Origin: Botrytis cinerea B05.10
Lineage: Eukaryota; Ascomycota; Leotiomycetes; Helotiales; Sclerotiniaceae
Assembly: GCF_000143535.2 (NCBI RefSeq)
Contig: NC_037319.1
Location: 62,001 to 126,000, forward strand
Direction of reading: 5' to 3'
DNA length: 64,000 nt
Shown one piece after another: positions 1 through 10,805 of the stretch. Under the pieces are notes generated by a model that was not told the origin of the DNA, did no database searches, and saw only the letters and a list, made by a program, of their open reading frames with translations. The position numbers and the translations under genes are program-made. The first letter of the stretch is position 1; every line of letters begins with the position of its first letter.

Positions 1-1064
1 CTTATTAAACTCAACTAAAAATTCAATCATATATCTTAACTTAAAATACCACTAAGTTAGGATTTAAAATCATGTGAATGTGTTATTATTAATTTCTATA
101 TTAATAATTATAAGAATATAAAGGAATATAATATATTACGAGACTAACTATTTATATATAATTTGCTATTCGACGAATGCTTATTTGTATGTATTTATCT
201 ATTCGAGATGAATAATATTTAGGTATAATTATTTAATTTAAAAAGATTCAGGAATAATTTTATCTATTCGACGAATGCTTATTTGTATGTATTTATCTAT
301 TCGAGATGAATAATATTTAAGTATAATTATTTAATTTAAAAAGATTCAGGAATAATTTTATCTATTCGACGAATGCTTATTTGTATGTATTTATCTATTC
401 GAGATGAATAATACTCTAATATAATTATTTAATTTGAAAAGGTTTTAAAATAATATTATCTATTCGACAAATGCTTATTTGTATACATTTATCTATTCGA
501 GATAAATAATACTTTAATATATTTATTCAATAAAATAATACTCTAATATATTTATTGAATAAAATAAAATTTGATTTTTGAGAAATAATATCATCTATTC
601 GACGAATGCTTATTTATATGCATTTATCTATTCGAGGTAAATAATACTCAATTTCTTATATAATTTATATATTGAAACAATATTATCTATTCGAAATAAA
701 TAATATTTTCATAAAATTATTAAAAATAATATTATCTATTCGACGAATACTTATTTACATATATTTATCTATTCGAAAAGAATATTATTCAATTTCTTAT
801 ATAATTTATATATTCAAATAATATTATCTATTCGACGAATACTTATTCATATATATTTATCTATTTGAGATAAATACCTCTCTAATATATTTATTCAATT
901 AATTAAAATTTGAATTTTTAAAAATATTATTATCTATTCGACAAATACTTATTTATATTTATTTATCTATTCGAAATAAATAACATTTTTATAAAATTAT
1001 GAAAAATTATATTATCTATTCGACGAATACTTATTTATATGTATTTATCTATTCGAGATAAATA

Positions 1065-1506
1065 ATGTCGGGGAGCGATCATTTGATTAAGTATATATAA
1101 TAGATTCATTATTCTAGAAGCATTTGGAATATTTTATGTTTTTATAGATTAATAGGAAAGTGAATTATTTTTGATATTGAATTCTAGATTCAAGTGTATT
1201 TAATTTTGAGATTCTTATTTGTATGAATTTGAATGAGGATAATTGTATTTTGAATTTGATCTTGGTAATTGATTCAATTACAATTATTGTATTTCTAGTA
1301 TTTTATATTTATAGAATTCCTATATTTATAGGATTGCTAGTTCCTTTCTAATTAGTATATATCGAATGGGTTTGTATAAAATAAGGATGGAGTATTAAGG
1401 AGCGATTATCTGATTGAGTATATATAATATATTCACTATTTCAGAAGCATCTGGAATACTTCATGCTTTTATGATTTAATGGGAAAGTGGATTACTCCTG
1501 ATATTA
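1065..1506. mobile_element. Insertion relic with 107-bp direct repeats
   Basis: A non-satellite stretch interrupts the array. Its ends are direct repeats at 1072-1178 and 1399-1505, both starting GGAGCGAT and both ending TGATATT. They align without obvious gaps and differ mostly by transitions (C/T and G/A), so the pair looks like decayed LTRs or a duplicated small element. The 220 bp between them is very AT-rich and has no ORF. The flanks share AATAAT, a weak candidate for a target-site duplication. The family is not identified. Confidence 0.55.
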
Positions 1507-2203
1507 TGAATAATCTTATCTATTCGATGAATACTTATTTATATACATTTATCTATTCGAGATAAATAAGACTCTAATATATTTATTCAATAAAATAAAA
1601 TTTGAAAAATGTTATTATCTATTCGACGAATACTTATTTGCATACATTTATCTATTCTAGATAAAGAATACTTTAATATATTTATTCAATTAATTAAAAT
1701 TTAAATTTAAAAATAATATTATGTATTCGAGGAAGGCTTATTTGTATGTATTTATCTATTCGGGACAAATATATTTATTCAATTAATTCAAATTCGAATT
1801 TAAAATTATATTATCTATTTGAAGAACGTTTATTTATATGTATTTATCTATTCGAGATAAATAACTCTTTAATATATTTATTTAAATAAAAGTTTAAAAA
1901 TTATATTATCTATTCGACGAACACTTACTTACATACATTTATCTATTCGAGATAAATAATATTTTCATAAGATTATTAAGAATAATCTTGTCTATTTGAC
2001 GAACACTTATTTATATGCATTTATCTATTCGAGATAAATATAAATAATATTTTAATATATTTATTCAATAAAATAAAAATAAAATTTAAAAATAATATTA
2101 TCTATTCGACGAATACTTCTTTATAAGCATTTATCTATTCGACGAACACTTATTTGCATACATTTATCTATTCGAGGAATGCTTATTTGTATGTATTTAT
2201 CTA

Positions 2204-2643
2204 GGGCAAATTACTCTCATACCCCTCAAATGTCATTTAATTACTCTCATGCCCTAAAATTCAGAAATAATCTACTCTCATGCCCCTTAGATTCTATGAT
2301 AGATTCTATAATCAAATGAATAAATTCTAGCCTTTTGAGGTTAGATTCTATATTTGAAGAAGATACAAAAATTACAAATTACTTTATTATAGAATCTACC
2401 CTAGGGTTAGGATTATAGGAGGATACATTCTATAATTAAAAATATAGATTCTATAATTAAAAGTATAGATTCTATGATAGACGATAGGAGGATAGATTTT
2501 ATTATAGAATCTATTATAGAATCTAGCTTCAAATGATTAGATTCTATAATTTTGGATTAGATTCTACTATAGATTCTATAATAGAATCTAAGGGGCATGA
2601 GAGTAATTAAATGACATTTGAGGGGTATGAGAGTAATTTGCCG
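2204..2643. mobile_element. 440-bp MITE, Mutator-like by its 9-bp target duplication
   Basis: The left end begins GGGCAAATTACTCTCAT. The right end is its inverted copy, giving a terminal inverted repeat of about 50 bp that matches after the first base. The 9-bp sequence ATTTATCTA lies directly on both sides (2195-2203 and 2644-2652), and removing the element restores a continuous satellite unit. The interior has no ORF and consists of palindromic AGATTCTATA/TAGAATCT repeats; a block reading CTACTCTCATGCCCC is repeated inside the left end. Long inverted ends plus a 9-bp duplication fit a non-autonomous Mutator-like element. The superfamily is inferred; the insertion is seen directly. Confidence 0.85.
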
Positions 2644-3420
2644 ATTTATCTATTCGAAATAAATAATATTTTTATAAAATTATTAAAACTATTATTATCT
2701 ATTCGATAAATACTTATTCATATGTATTTATTTATTCGAGATAAATAATATTTTTATAAAATTATTAAAAATGTTATTATCTATTCGACGAACACTTATT
2801 TATATGTATTTATCTATTCGAGATAGATAATTCTTTAATATAATTATTTAGATAAAAGTTTAAAAATTATATTATCTATTCGACGAACGCTTATTTATAT
2901 GCATTTATTTATTCGAGATGAATACTTCTTCAATATAATTATTTAGATGAAAGTTTAAAAATTATATTATCTATTCGACGAATGCTTATTTGTATATATT
3001 TATCTATTCGAGATAAATACCTCTTTAATATATTTATTTACTTAATCAAAATTTAAATTTAAAAGTAATATTATCTATTCGACGAGTATTTATTTATATA
3101 CATTTATTTATTCGAGATAAATACTTCTTCAATATAATTATTTAGATAAAAGTTTAAAAATTATATTATCTATTCGACGAATAATTATTCGTATATGATT
3201 ATCTATTCGATAAAGATATTGGAAAATATATTTTAAAATTTCATTATTTATTAAACGAACGGCTATCTGTATATAGTTATCTAATCGAGATGAATAATAC
3301 TTTAGTATAATTACTTAATTATTTATTATTTAAATAAAGTTTTAAAGATGATATTATCTATTCGAGGAATACTTATTTATATAAAATTATCTATTCGATA
3401 TAAATATTACTTGTATTCAT

Positions 3421-3911
3421 CAATTAGAACTCATAGAGCCCACACATAGTTCATATATAAGAGTTATAGAAATATGTTTACTTTATTAACTTATATCTAT
3501 AAAGACGCTAGTCTTAATAATTCTCTTGAATATATTATACATAGTATTAATAAGATTAAGATATAAGTAACATATATCTATACTATATACTAGTATCTCG
3601 ATAATAGTCTTAATCATAATTACAATATATATTATCTTAAAGATTAATCTCCTTGATTTGCTCAATATAATTTCACAATAAAAAAGGCGTAACTATCACG
3701 CAATGTGCACAGACAAAGATTTTCCAAGCGAATTCGATTGCCATTCCATATGATATATAACATGCTCCACTAAATACACTCCATTATGAGCTAACAGCTC
3801 TAGATCCCCTACCACGATGTTCCCCACCTCCAGATTATTCCATTCCATTCCATCATTCTATTCCACCTCTTTTCAATCTCAAGACTCTAACATTTTGTGA
3901 AAGTAAAGAGT
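3421..3911. other. Intergenic, AT-rich, no gene seen
   Basis: Between the satellite array and the stop codon of the coiled-coil gene. I see no ORF, RNA gene or repeat unit; it probably contains the 3' UTR of the minus-strand gene. Confidence 0.6.
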
Positions 3912-6749
3912 TTACATCGTTGATGATGCCACAATCCGAAATGTAATGATCGAGCCGAAGTTTCTGACTTGCAGACATGACTCTTCTCCACCCTTGCATA
4001 TACTGCATGTGCTAGTATCAGCACCTATCTTGGGACAGCGTGAGAGGCCAATCACTAACATGCTTGACAGACAAAACCATTTATTCTCATTAATGTTCTC
4101 AAAATCGTTGAAGATTTTGATGCAATCTTCTGATACGAAACATTGAGAGATTCGGCAAAAGCCTACCGAGACATTTGGCACACCTTCAGGCACCATTTTA
4201 TCCACAATTGCAAACATATCGGAACAATATTTGTGCCATGCTCTTATAAACTTGCTTTGTGGTGATCCAGAAAAGATCTCATGGTTCCGCTTTTTTGTGG
4301 CAGAGCCCTCACTGATTAGAGAGGCTTCTGGGACAGTGGGAGACACGGGTGTACCCGGTTTCATCTTTTTGATGGAATCAATTTCACTCGCGATAAGTTT
4401 GATCTCTTTTTCCTTGGATTCAATTGCCAAGTTGTGAGATTTGATCAAATCTTCGTGGACTTTTGCATTGTCCTCTTTGAGTTTCTCTGTAGCCAAGTTG
4501 AGTTCTCGAACTTTATTCTCAAATTTAAGAGTGCGCTCGCTATGCTCTAATTCAAGATCTTTCAGTTCTTTTGAGTGTTGAGTTGAGAGTCTCTGATGCA
4601 TATCGCACCAATGATCTCGACCTTTAGTCATAGAGACGAGAGCTTTTTCTCTCATCTCCTTCTTCTTCTTGAATAACTTGATATCTTCATCAAGTGTACT
4701 TCGAAGTTTGACTAATTCGGTTTGGGAGGTTATGGCTTCTTTTATGGTGCCAATTTGATCCCGGAGAGTCTCCACTTTGCTATTCTTTTCTAGGAGATCT
4801 CTCTTCAATGATGCATTTTCTGCTTCATGTTGTGCGCAACTTGGGCAAGGAGCTTTTGGAACTGTAACAACATTCATCAAGCCTTGAACAAATTTGTTCT
4901 GACAATCTCGAAATTTTTCCATGTGGCTCGTATGTTTTTTTTCAACGCTATTCAGGTGATTTTCGTAAGATTTCATAATTTCATCAAGATAATCCTGGTT
5001 AACTTTTTGATACGCTTCATCGGATGCTTTCTGGGCCTCCAATCGTTTCTCATAGTTATAACTTTGGAGTTGTTCGACCATCTGAGTTTTCTCAGTGATC
5101 TGTTTAGTCAAGTCATCACGAGGAATTAGACTACTCTCAAGAGTTTCAATCTTTTGGTCACGAATGGTGATAGATTCCATGAGAGTAGCATTTTGGTTGT
5201 TTGACGCGTCAAGATTATTCATCAACTCGGAGACTCGTGTCTTTAACTTTGAGGCCCCTTGTTCCACCTTTGATTTATCATTTGTGAGTTTTGAGACTTG
5301 ATTCCTCGCATAATCATAATCATTTTCAAGAGTTGAAATTCTAGTATCTAATTCAGCCTTTTCGGCTTGGAGAGTGGTTTTGTCAACCTCCAAGATATTT
5401 TTCTCTCTAGTTACACGAGTCAAGCTGGATTTTTCCGCATCTAACTGTAGCTGCATTGAGTTTTTCTCGTTGAGTAGTGTATCTCCTACCCTCTTCAGGT
5501 TTTCATTTTCAGCAGAAAGGGTAGAAATCTTAGTCTCATGGCTTTTTACCAAGTTCAATAATCTTTCAATTTCATCTGCTTGATCCAAGATTTTTCTTTC
5601 TTTACCACCAGATGCCCTCCCAGTTTTTATGGCTTTACCAATAGCTACTTTTACAGACATAAGGAATTCATCATTTGATAATTTCACGTTGTCGCTAACG
5701 GTGGCCTTTGCTGAGGAGGCAAACTCATCAATCGATGTTTTGGTCTTCTCTTCCAGGGAAGTCTTGACTTTATCCATAGAACTGACAAGTGTGTTACTTG
5801 CATCATTTATGGTTTTTGCTACGGACTTGACCCCTTCATCGATTACCGAGGATGCTGCTTTAACAGATTCCTCTATGTTCTTAACCTCTTGCTGGATAGA
5901 ACTCTTTGAATTCTCGATCGACTTGTTGGCATGCTCGACTGTTTCATTAATCGATTGATTGGATGAATCGGACAATTTTTGCATATAAGCAGTTGATGAT
6001 TTGACCACTTCAATAATCGACGACTTTGAGGAATCTGCAAGGTTATTCAACAAATTCTTCGAGGATTTAACAACGTCATTGATAGATGCCTTTGAAGAAT
6101 CCGAAGCACCAATGATTGATGCTTTTGAAGACTCAACAACATCATTGATTGACGTCTTCGATGAATCTAAGACACCATTGATTGATGCTTTTGACAGATA
6201 TAAAACTTTATTGATAGATTCTGTGTTGGACTCAATGATCTTCTCGGCGGTCTCTTTATTTGATAGAGAGAGTTCTTGAAACGCGTTCAACAAGTCGCTG
6301 AAAGCCTTGCGAACATCAGAACCTACTGAAACGTTTTTGATGCGGACTGAAAGTTCATTTTCTTTCTTCTTAGCCGCTTCATCATTGCTCAAGATCCGTC
6401 GTGAAAGTTGTTCTTTCTGCTGTTGAGCTGTTTCACCAGATATTTTGGTAGCTTCTTCAGTCGCTTTGAGTTCCTCATACTTTTTGTTGAGCATCTCGAT
6501 ATATTTCTTCGCCAGAACTTTATCCTTTGTCAAAGTTTGGACATCTTTCATGATGCGTCGAAGAAGAATTAATACGTTTTCGCTATGTTCAGCGTCTGCT
6601 TGTAGAGTCTCATATTTCGATTTCATACCAGAAAAAAGAGTATTCAATTCCTCAAGATTCGGTACCAAAAGTTCATAATTATTTTCATCCAATGCTTTTT
6701 TAAGCAGAGGATCATTCATCATATCAACATCCTCTTGTAATTCTGACAT
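3912..6749 (-). CDS. Long coiled-coil protein with 11-residue repeats, unknown function
   Basis: Uninterrupted 945-codon frame. I chose the ATG at 6749 (MSELQEDVDMM...) because the 38 residues upstream look like translated 5' UTR. Almost the whole chain is charged helix rich in Lys, Glu, Ser, Asn and Leu, predicting a long coiled coil. Residues about 185-272 are eight consecutive 11-residue repeats of the form SSKASINDVVE, a hendecad pattern. A pair of cysteines (CPSC) lies mid-protein. The last 60 residues carry a Cys cluster (CPKIGA..CSICKGGEESC) that could bind a metal or form disulphides. There is no signal peptide or membrane segment. No family is recognised; resemblance to SMC, myosin-tail or kinesin-like proteins is compositional only. 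It lies with one other orphan gene between two inverted satellite arrays. Confidence 0.75.
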   Translation of the reverse strand: MSELQEDVDMMNDPLLKKALDENNYELLVPNLEELNTLFSGMKSKYETLQADAEHSENVLILLRRIMKDVQTLTKDKVLAKKYIEMLNKKYEELKATEEATKISGETAQQQKEQLSRRILSNDEAAKKKENELSVRIKNVSVGSDVRKAFSDLLNAFQELSLSNKETAEKIIESNTESINKVLYLSKASINGVLDSSKTSINDVVESSKASIIGASDSSKASINDVVKSSKNLLNNLADSSKSSIIEVVKSSTAYMQKLSDSSNQSINETVEHANKSIENSKSSIQQEVKNIEESVKAASSVIDEGVKSVAKTINDASNTLVSSMDKVKTSLEEKTKTSIDEFASSAKATVSDNVKLSNDEFLMSVKVAIGKAIKTGRASGGKERKILDQADEIERLLNLVKSHETKISTLSAENENLKRVGDTLLNEKNSMQLQLDAEKSSLTRVTREKNILEVDKTTLQAEKAELDTRISTLENDYDYARNQVSKLTNDKSKVEQGASKLKTRVSELMNNLDASNNQNATLMESITIRDQKIETLESSLIPRDDLTKQITEKTQMVEQLQSYNYEKRLEAQKASDEAYQKVNQDYLDEIMKSYENHLNSVEKKHTSHMEKFRDCQNKFVQGLMNVVTVPKAPCPSCAQHEAENASLKRDLLEKNSKVETLRDQIGTIKEAITSQTELVKLRSTLDEDIKLFKKKKEMREKALVSMTKGRDHWCDMHQRLSTQHSKELKDLELEHSERTLKFENKVRELNLATEKLKEDNAKVHEDLIKSHNLAIESKEKEIKLIASEIDSIKKMKPGTPVSPTVPEASLISEGSATKKRNHEIFSGSPQSKFIRAWHKYCSDMFAIVDKMVPEGVPNVSVGFCRISQCFVSEDCIKIFNDFENINENKWFCLSSMLVIGLSRCPKIGADTSTCSICKGGEESCLQVRNFGSIITFRIVASSTM
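5934..6197 (-). repeat. Eight 33-bp in-frame repeats (hendecads)
   Basis: Inside the coiled-coil gene the 33-bp period encodes LSKASINGVLD, SSKTSINDVVE, SSKASIIGASD, SSKASINDVVK, SSKNLLNNLAD, SSKSSIIEVVK, SSTAYMQKLSD and SSNQSINETVE. The central copies are the most alike, which suggests recent tandem duplication. Confidence 0.85.
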
Positions 6750-9440
6750 TTCGATGAATGATGATTGTGTAAAGATGAAATGAAAGTCTTTGAAGGGGAG
6801 TGCATGAGTATGAAGAGCCTGGGCACATTTGATTATGTAACACTTCATTACCAGAATACACACTTGCCTACCTAGGTAACTACATTGGTAGGAATTTGAC
6901 TCCCAAATATTAATGTTACATAAATTTTATCCAGTGACTTTCCATCTTACCATGTTGCCTAGCATCCTTTTGATGTAATGGTTTGCACCACTTTTGCAAG
7001 CTTATTCATCATCTACCAGATTCATATTCTTACAGACTTCGTACTCTGTTCATCCACACAAGAGAGTTACCTACACCACCTCATCACACAGACACTTTGA
7101 TTGATTGAAGACACCACTGGGACTTGTGTTAACTTGTTTCTTATTTCTGTATTTAGATAGTTTCCAAAATATTTATATTTGAATCATTGAACTAGATATA
7201 TGCGATCAATATCTCCAGGTATCTTGAAACCTCCAATGTACTCAAGCTTTTCGATCACAACGAGGAAGGTATCCCATTAATTTGATCTGTACTCAAGTCT
7301 GTGTACTATGTAACGTCTCATATGTATCCTCCGTCTCCAAAAATGATGGATGATAAATAGCTGGCGTTGTCCTTCTGGTGATTTATTGATCGTGAAGCTA
7401 TTTCAAAACGACTTTTCGACCTTGAGGCACTGACCTTCAACATTTACCTATGAGATACGGCCACCAAAGATCACAGTTGTGGTTTGCTACAGGTGACGAT
7501 ATCCAGGTGATGTGTGTAAGAATATTCGAAGGTTACTTCGTCTGATCTAACCATTACGGCCCCGACCCAAGATTTAACCCCGAATTTATGATGGAACATT
7601 AGTCCGGTGGGAGTATCCTTTATTCGAAATGTGTAAAAAAGTCGTGAAGTCATGTTGCCATTCACCACCCTATGCCGACTGTCTTTTCCTTCCCCGATTA
7701 CCTTTATACTCTTGAATTTTGTGGGTTGTTAACGGCACGCATGCAGATGATTTTTATACAACTGAAATCATCTCCGAGAATAGACCTTCATGGAACAAAT
7801 GCAATAGGCATTCGAGAAAACTCTCCCGCTGACACCCAAATTCGACTAGAAAATGTATTAATTAGAACTAGAATTTCTTGGGCAACGTGAATAGAGTCTA
7901 TTGTGATGTACTTACAGAACTTATAATGAAGCATTGTCAAGAAATTGTAGTGATGTGGACATGGATTTTTGGCTAGTCATAACACAATGTTCTCCAAGTC
8001 CCCCAATTCGTGCACAAATACAGCGTCCTTCCCTCTATTTTCAATAAGCCCTGTTGAGCAGGTCTTCGCAGAGATTCCAGATAGTTTTGGACATGGTGTA
8101 ACCAGGTTGAGTGATTTGATACCGAAGTATATTGTGACTTCAGCCTCCATTTCCTATAAACATCTAGGCATGAGTTCTTTTTTGCCTCTTTCTATTTCTT
8201 TTGGTTTCATTTGATATCACCACCATTCGTTCTCAGCCTTATTCGCATCAAGCCACCCACGAAAAACTGGGTAAAAATCTTTTGGGTTGTAGTTCACCGT
8301 CTCCAGTTCTAGCAAGGTGCCATCTCATGTAGTGTTTCTCGCTAGCCTGTTGTTGGTTTCTGTCTCGTTGACTATAGCTCGCTCCCCCCTTTTCCCGCTA
8401 GCTACCGTCTCGTATATTATAGCCTGTCTCCCTCCTGTTCCCGCCAGTTGCCATCCCGTGTATTACAGGTCGCTACCCCCGTTCTCGCTAGCTGCCGTCT
8501 CTTGTATTTTATTTAGCTGTCCGTTTCGATACATGATTTTCGAGTTTCTACTCCCTGCCTGATTATTTGTATTTTCCAACGACCACCGGAAGAGAACCAG
8601 TTCTATCAAATATGTCACTGCCCATCTTCGTGTTCACCGCAGCACTTTCCATGTGGTCCAGAATATCCATCTACTGGCTTTCAACCTTCTCTCCTCTGCC
8701 ACATTGCATCAAATGACCATGTCGATAATGTTCTTTCTGCACCTCTGCCCCCCTCCATTCTCCTCGCTCTCCCTCAATTTATCGGCACAATACTTTCGAT
8801 TCGGTCGAATGCTATTCTTTTCCTTCTCTTGCTTCGGCAGCCCATATTCAACCCCCAACTCGAGTCTGCTCTTTGCCCATCTCTATCGGCACACTTTGGT
8901 CGGTATTTGCCCCGGTCATTGTAATTTGTTCACTTCACAACCACCTCAACCACATCCTCACTTATGCTAGTTTCGACTATCATTTGCCCCCAACAAGCAA
9001 CTTATCCGCATTCCAGGCAATTTGTATTCCGAGTAACGTTGTACGAACTATTCGCTACCATCTCCACTGCGCACTTGATAATACTAGTTTCGGGTATCAT
9101 CACTTCACCCCTTCGCCCCTTCACCGAATCGGCTGATGTGTCTTATTCAACCACCATTCCCAATATTATCGCTAATCCCGTAAGCCGCAACCCTCACTAT
9201 GATCGTTTGATGAGCATTTCGAATATCGTCATATGTCTCCCTGCTCTTCTTCAAGATACACTTCATGATATTCCTCCGCTCTTCTGGTCCGGTGGCTATC
9301 CTTTCCCACTGTTATTTTCCTGGTAGTTGATCTAACCTGAGAGTTTCAAGGTGCTATCTTGGAATCTAAGGCACTACCTCACCCATATAATTTGGACAAG
9401 TTCTCATAAAATAGTACAAATTTTGATCTCACTCATGCTT
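6750..9440. other. 2.7-kb intergenic stretch, no supported gene
   Basis: It holds the 5' region of the coiled-coil gene and the 3' side of the 442-aa gene. Open frames in the C/T-rich part (about 8300-9330) overlap in several frames and give Ser/Pro/Leu-rich translations without conserved motifs. I read them as composition artefacts. Short phrases recur, such as a CTAGTTTCG-containing pair near 8966 and 9083. A degenerate tandem repeat lies at 8338-8535. Confidence 0.6.
8338..8535. repeat. Degenerate tandem repeat, about 45-bp period, 3-4 copies
   Basis: Successive copies start with CGCTAGCT or a variant (CGCTAGCC, CGCCAGTT), continue through a GCCGTCTCGTGTATTAT-like stretch and end in a C-rich TCGCTCCCCC-like segment. 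The copies differ by point changes and small indels. It is non-coding as far as I can see. Confidence 0.6.
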
Positions 9441-10769
9441 TTAATCAGCAGGGGTAGTTTTATTCAACCAATCATTCAACTTATCGCCAAATTGATTTCT
9501 GCGTTCAATACGAGATGAAGCTTCAGTAATCATTGCCATTCCGGCAACGCCAAGCTCCTCGATCTTACCAGTCGCTTTTCTGATATCCCTTTTTTGTTGG
9601 TACCTTGCAGCTCGCGTCTCTTCAAACTTTGCCTTTGATTCATCAAGTTCGGTTTGCATGAGATCAAAGTCAAAATCTTTCAAGATACTAAGCGACTTTT
9701 GCTTTTCGGATAAATCTTCTTCACCTACTTTCAGATTTTCCGAAAAGGTATCATTTTCGGTGAAAATCTCCTGTTTATTATTAGGCAGAGATTCAGGTAC
9801 AGATAAACTCTTAGTACCGCCAGGAGGAGCAGCATTAAATCCACCTTCATCGAATGATGAGCCGGCTAGAAAAGTGATCAAAATTTCCGCTTTTCCTATC
9901 AGTGAACGATTCCATACTTTAAGTACTGGGATAGACACCACAGTGAACTCCATTTCAGCTACACTTAGGCAACTTAAGAATAATCCCCATGTTTTCACTG
10001 TATTTCTGAGACCAGATTCAGGATGATGACATTTAATCCTGGTTGCCATATCATGACTCAAACCAACCTCAATTGGTGATTGTGTTTGCCTAACTCTTTG
10101 TGTAGGATCAAGTGCAAGATTGGACCTTTGTGTTAGATTTCGACGGAATGTCTCAGTGGTTTGTCCTGAATTCAACCAATTTCTATGACCACGATATGAT
10201 TCATTGTTTCTTATGTCTAAGGGTGGTCGAGATCCAAAAGCATTATCGATAGATGAAGCTTCATCCGCGTCATCTCTTTGCGCTGCAGTGGAGTTATTAG
10301 TGATTATTACACCACGGCTCCTGATATATCTTGACATCATTGCCGTAACTACAGCCCATTCACGACCATTTAAGCCTTTCCCCGGTACAGCTCCAGACAT
10401 AACAGTGTTGAGATAAATACCTGAATTTTCCATTTTGGAAAAATGTTTTCGAAATTCTGGATCAAGCTGGAATTTACTCCCAATTGTGTTGAGAATTAAA
10501 GATTCCAATACGTCAGTTGACATAGTCAATAGCAATTTCAGCATATCTAGCTCACCACTATCTCTATCTTCGATCATTGTGGTCAAAAATCCCCTTTTGG
10601 AATATCTTTGATTGCCTTGGGGAACTGCAAGATCTTCCTCTGCGATCTTGTACAAATTCATCATGAAATCTTGTCTAGATCCATCAAATAATGCATGAAG
10701 CATTCTTCTTCTTCGCGGATTCAATATAGGAACTTCCGCTGTTGGGGCATATGGATTCATTATGTTCAT
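9441..10769 (-). CDS. 442-aa protein of unknown function
   Basis: A single-exon frame starting at the ATG at 10769; an in-frame ATG at 10760 is an alternative start. Residues 1-190 are mixed helical sequence beginning MNPYAPTAEVPILNPRRRR. The middle is polar and low in complexity (NLTQRSNLALDPTQRVRQTQ). Then comes a more hydrophobic stretch (TWGLFLSCLSVAEMEFTVV, IGKAEILITFLAG), and the end is a charged helix (KFEETRAARYQQKRDIRK). There is no signal peptide and no family is recognised. It is co-oriented with the coiled-coil gene, and only these two genes lie between the satellite arrays. An intron cannot be excluded. Confidence 0.65.
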   Translation of the reverse strand: MNIMNPYAPTAEVPILNPRRRRMLHALFDGSRQDFMMNLYKIAEEDLAVPQGNQRYSKRGFLTTMIEDRDSGELDMLKLLLTMSTDVLESLILNTIGSKFQLDPEFRKHFSKMENSGIYLNTVMSGAVPGKGLNGREWAVVTAMMSRYIRSRGVIITNNSTAAQRDDADEASSIDNAFGSRPPLDIRNNESYRGHRNWLNSGQTTETFRRNLTQRSNLALDPTQRVRQTQSPIEVGLSHDMATRIKCHHPESGLRNTVKTWGLFLSCLSVAEMEFTVVSIPVLKVWNRSLIGKAEILITFLAGSSFDEGGFNAAPPGGTKSLSVPESLPNNKQEIFTENDTFSENLKVGEEDLSEKQKSLSILKDFDFDLMQTELDESKAKFEETRAARYQQKRDIRKATGKIEELGVAGMAMITEASSRIERRNQFGDKLNDWLNKTTPAD

Positions 10770-10787
10770 TATTGAATGAACAATTTT

Positions 10788-10805
10788 TTGTTGTTGTTGT
10801 TGTTG
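10788..10805. repeat. (TTG)6 microsatellite just upstream of the 442-aa gene
   Basis: Six TTG trinucleotides (CAA on the gene strand) lie 19-36 bp upstream of the start codon, inside the presumed 5' UTR. CAA-rich tracts are common in fungal leaders. Confidence 0.85.

Larger units (their letters stand above)
1..3420. repeat. AT-rich degenerate satellite array, left copy
   Basis: Dozens of related units, each with two same-direction TATCTATTCG cores: one reads CTATTCGACGAATGC, the other, about 30 bp on, ends in CGAGATAAAT or CGAGATGAAT. The first units (cores at 166, 264 and 362) are nearly identical and spaced 98 bp apart; later units drift in length and sequence. The second core sits in a short dyad with arms ATTTATCT and AGATAAAT around the loop ATTCG. 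No coding potential is seen. The array is interrupted at about 1065-1506 and 2204-2643 by insertions. Reverse-complement relatives occur at 11.05-13.75 kb. Confidence 0.9.

Noticed and set aside
1..3420. Left array as a CRISPR array
   Set aside because: Units are degenerate and AT-rich, spacers are themselves related, and the organism is a fungus.
3946..6678. Several plus-strand open frames over the coiled-coil gene
   Set aside because: They are antisense shadows of a repetitive, biased coding sequence on the minus strand, with no motifs or start context.
7672..9326. Overlapping plus-strand open frames in the C/T-rich stretch
   Set aside because: Translations are Ser/Pro/Leu-rich in several frames at once, with no conserved motif; composition explains them.
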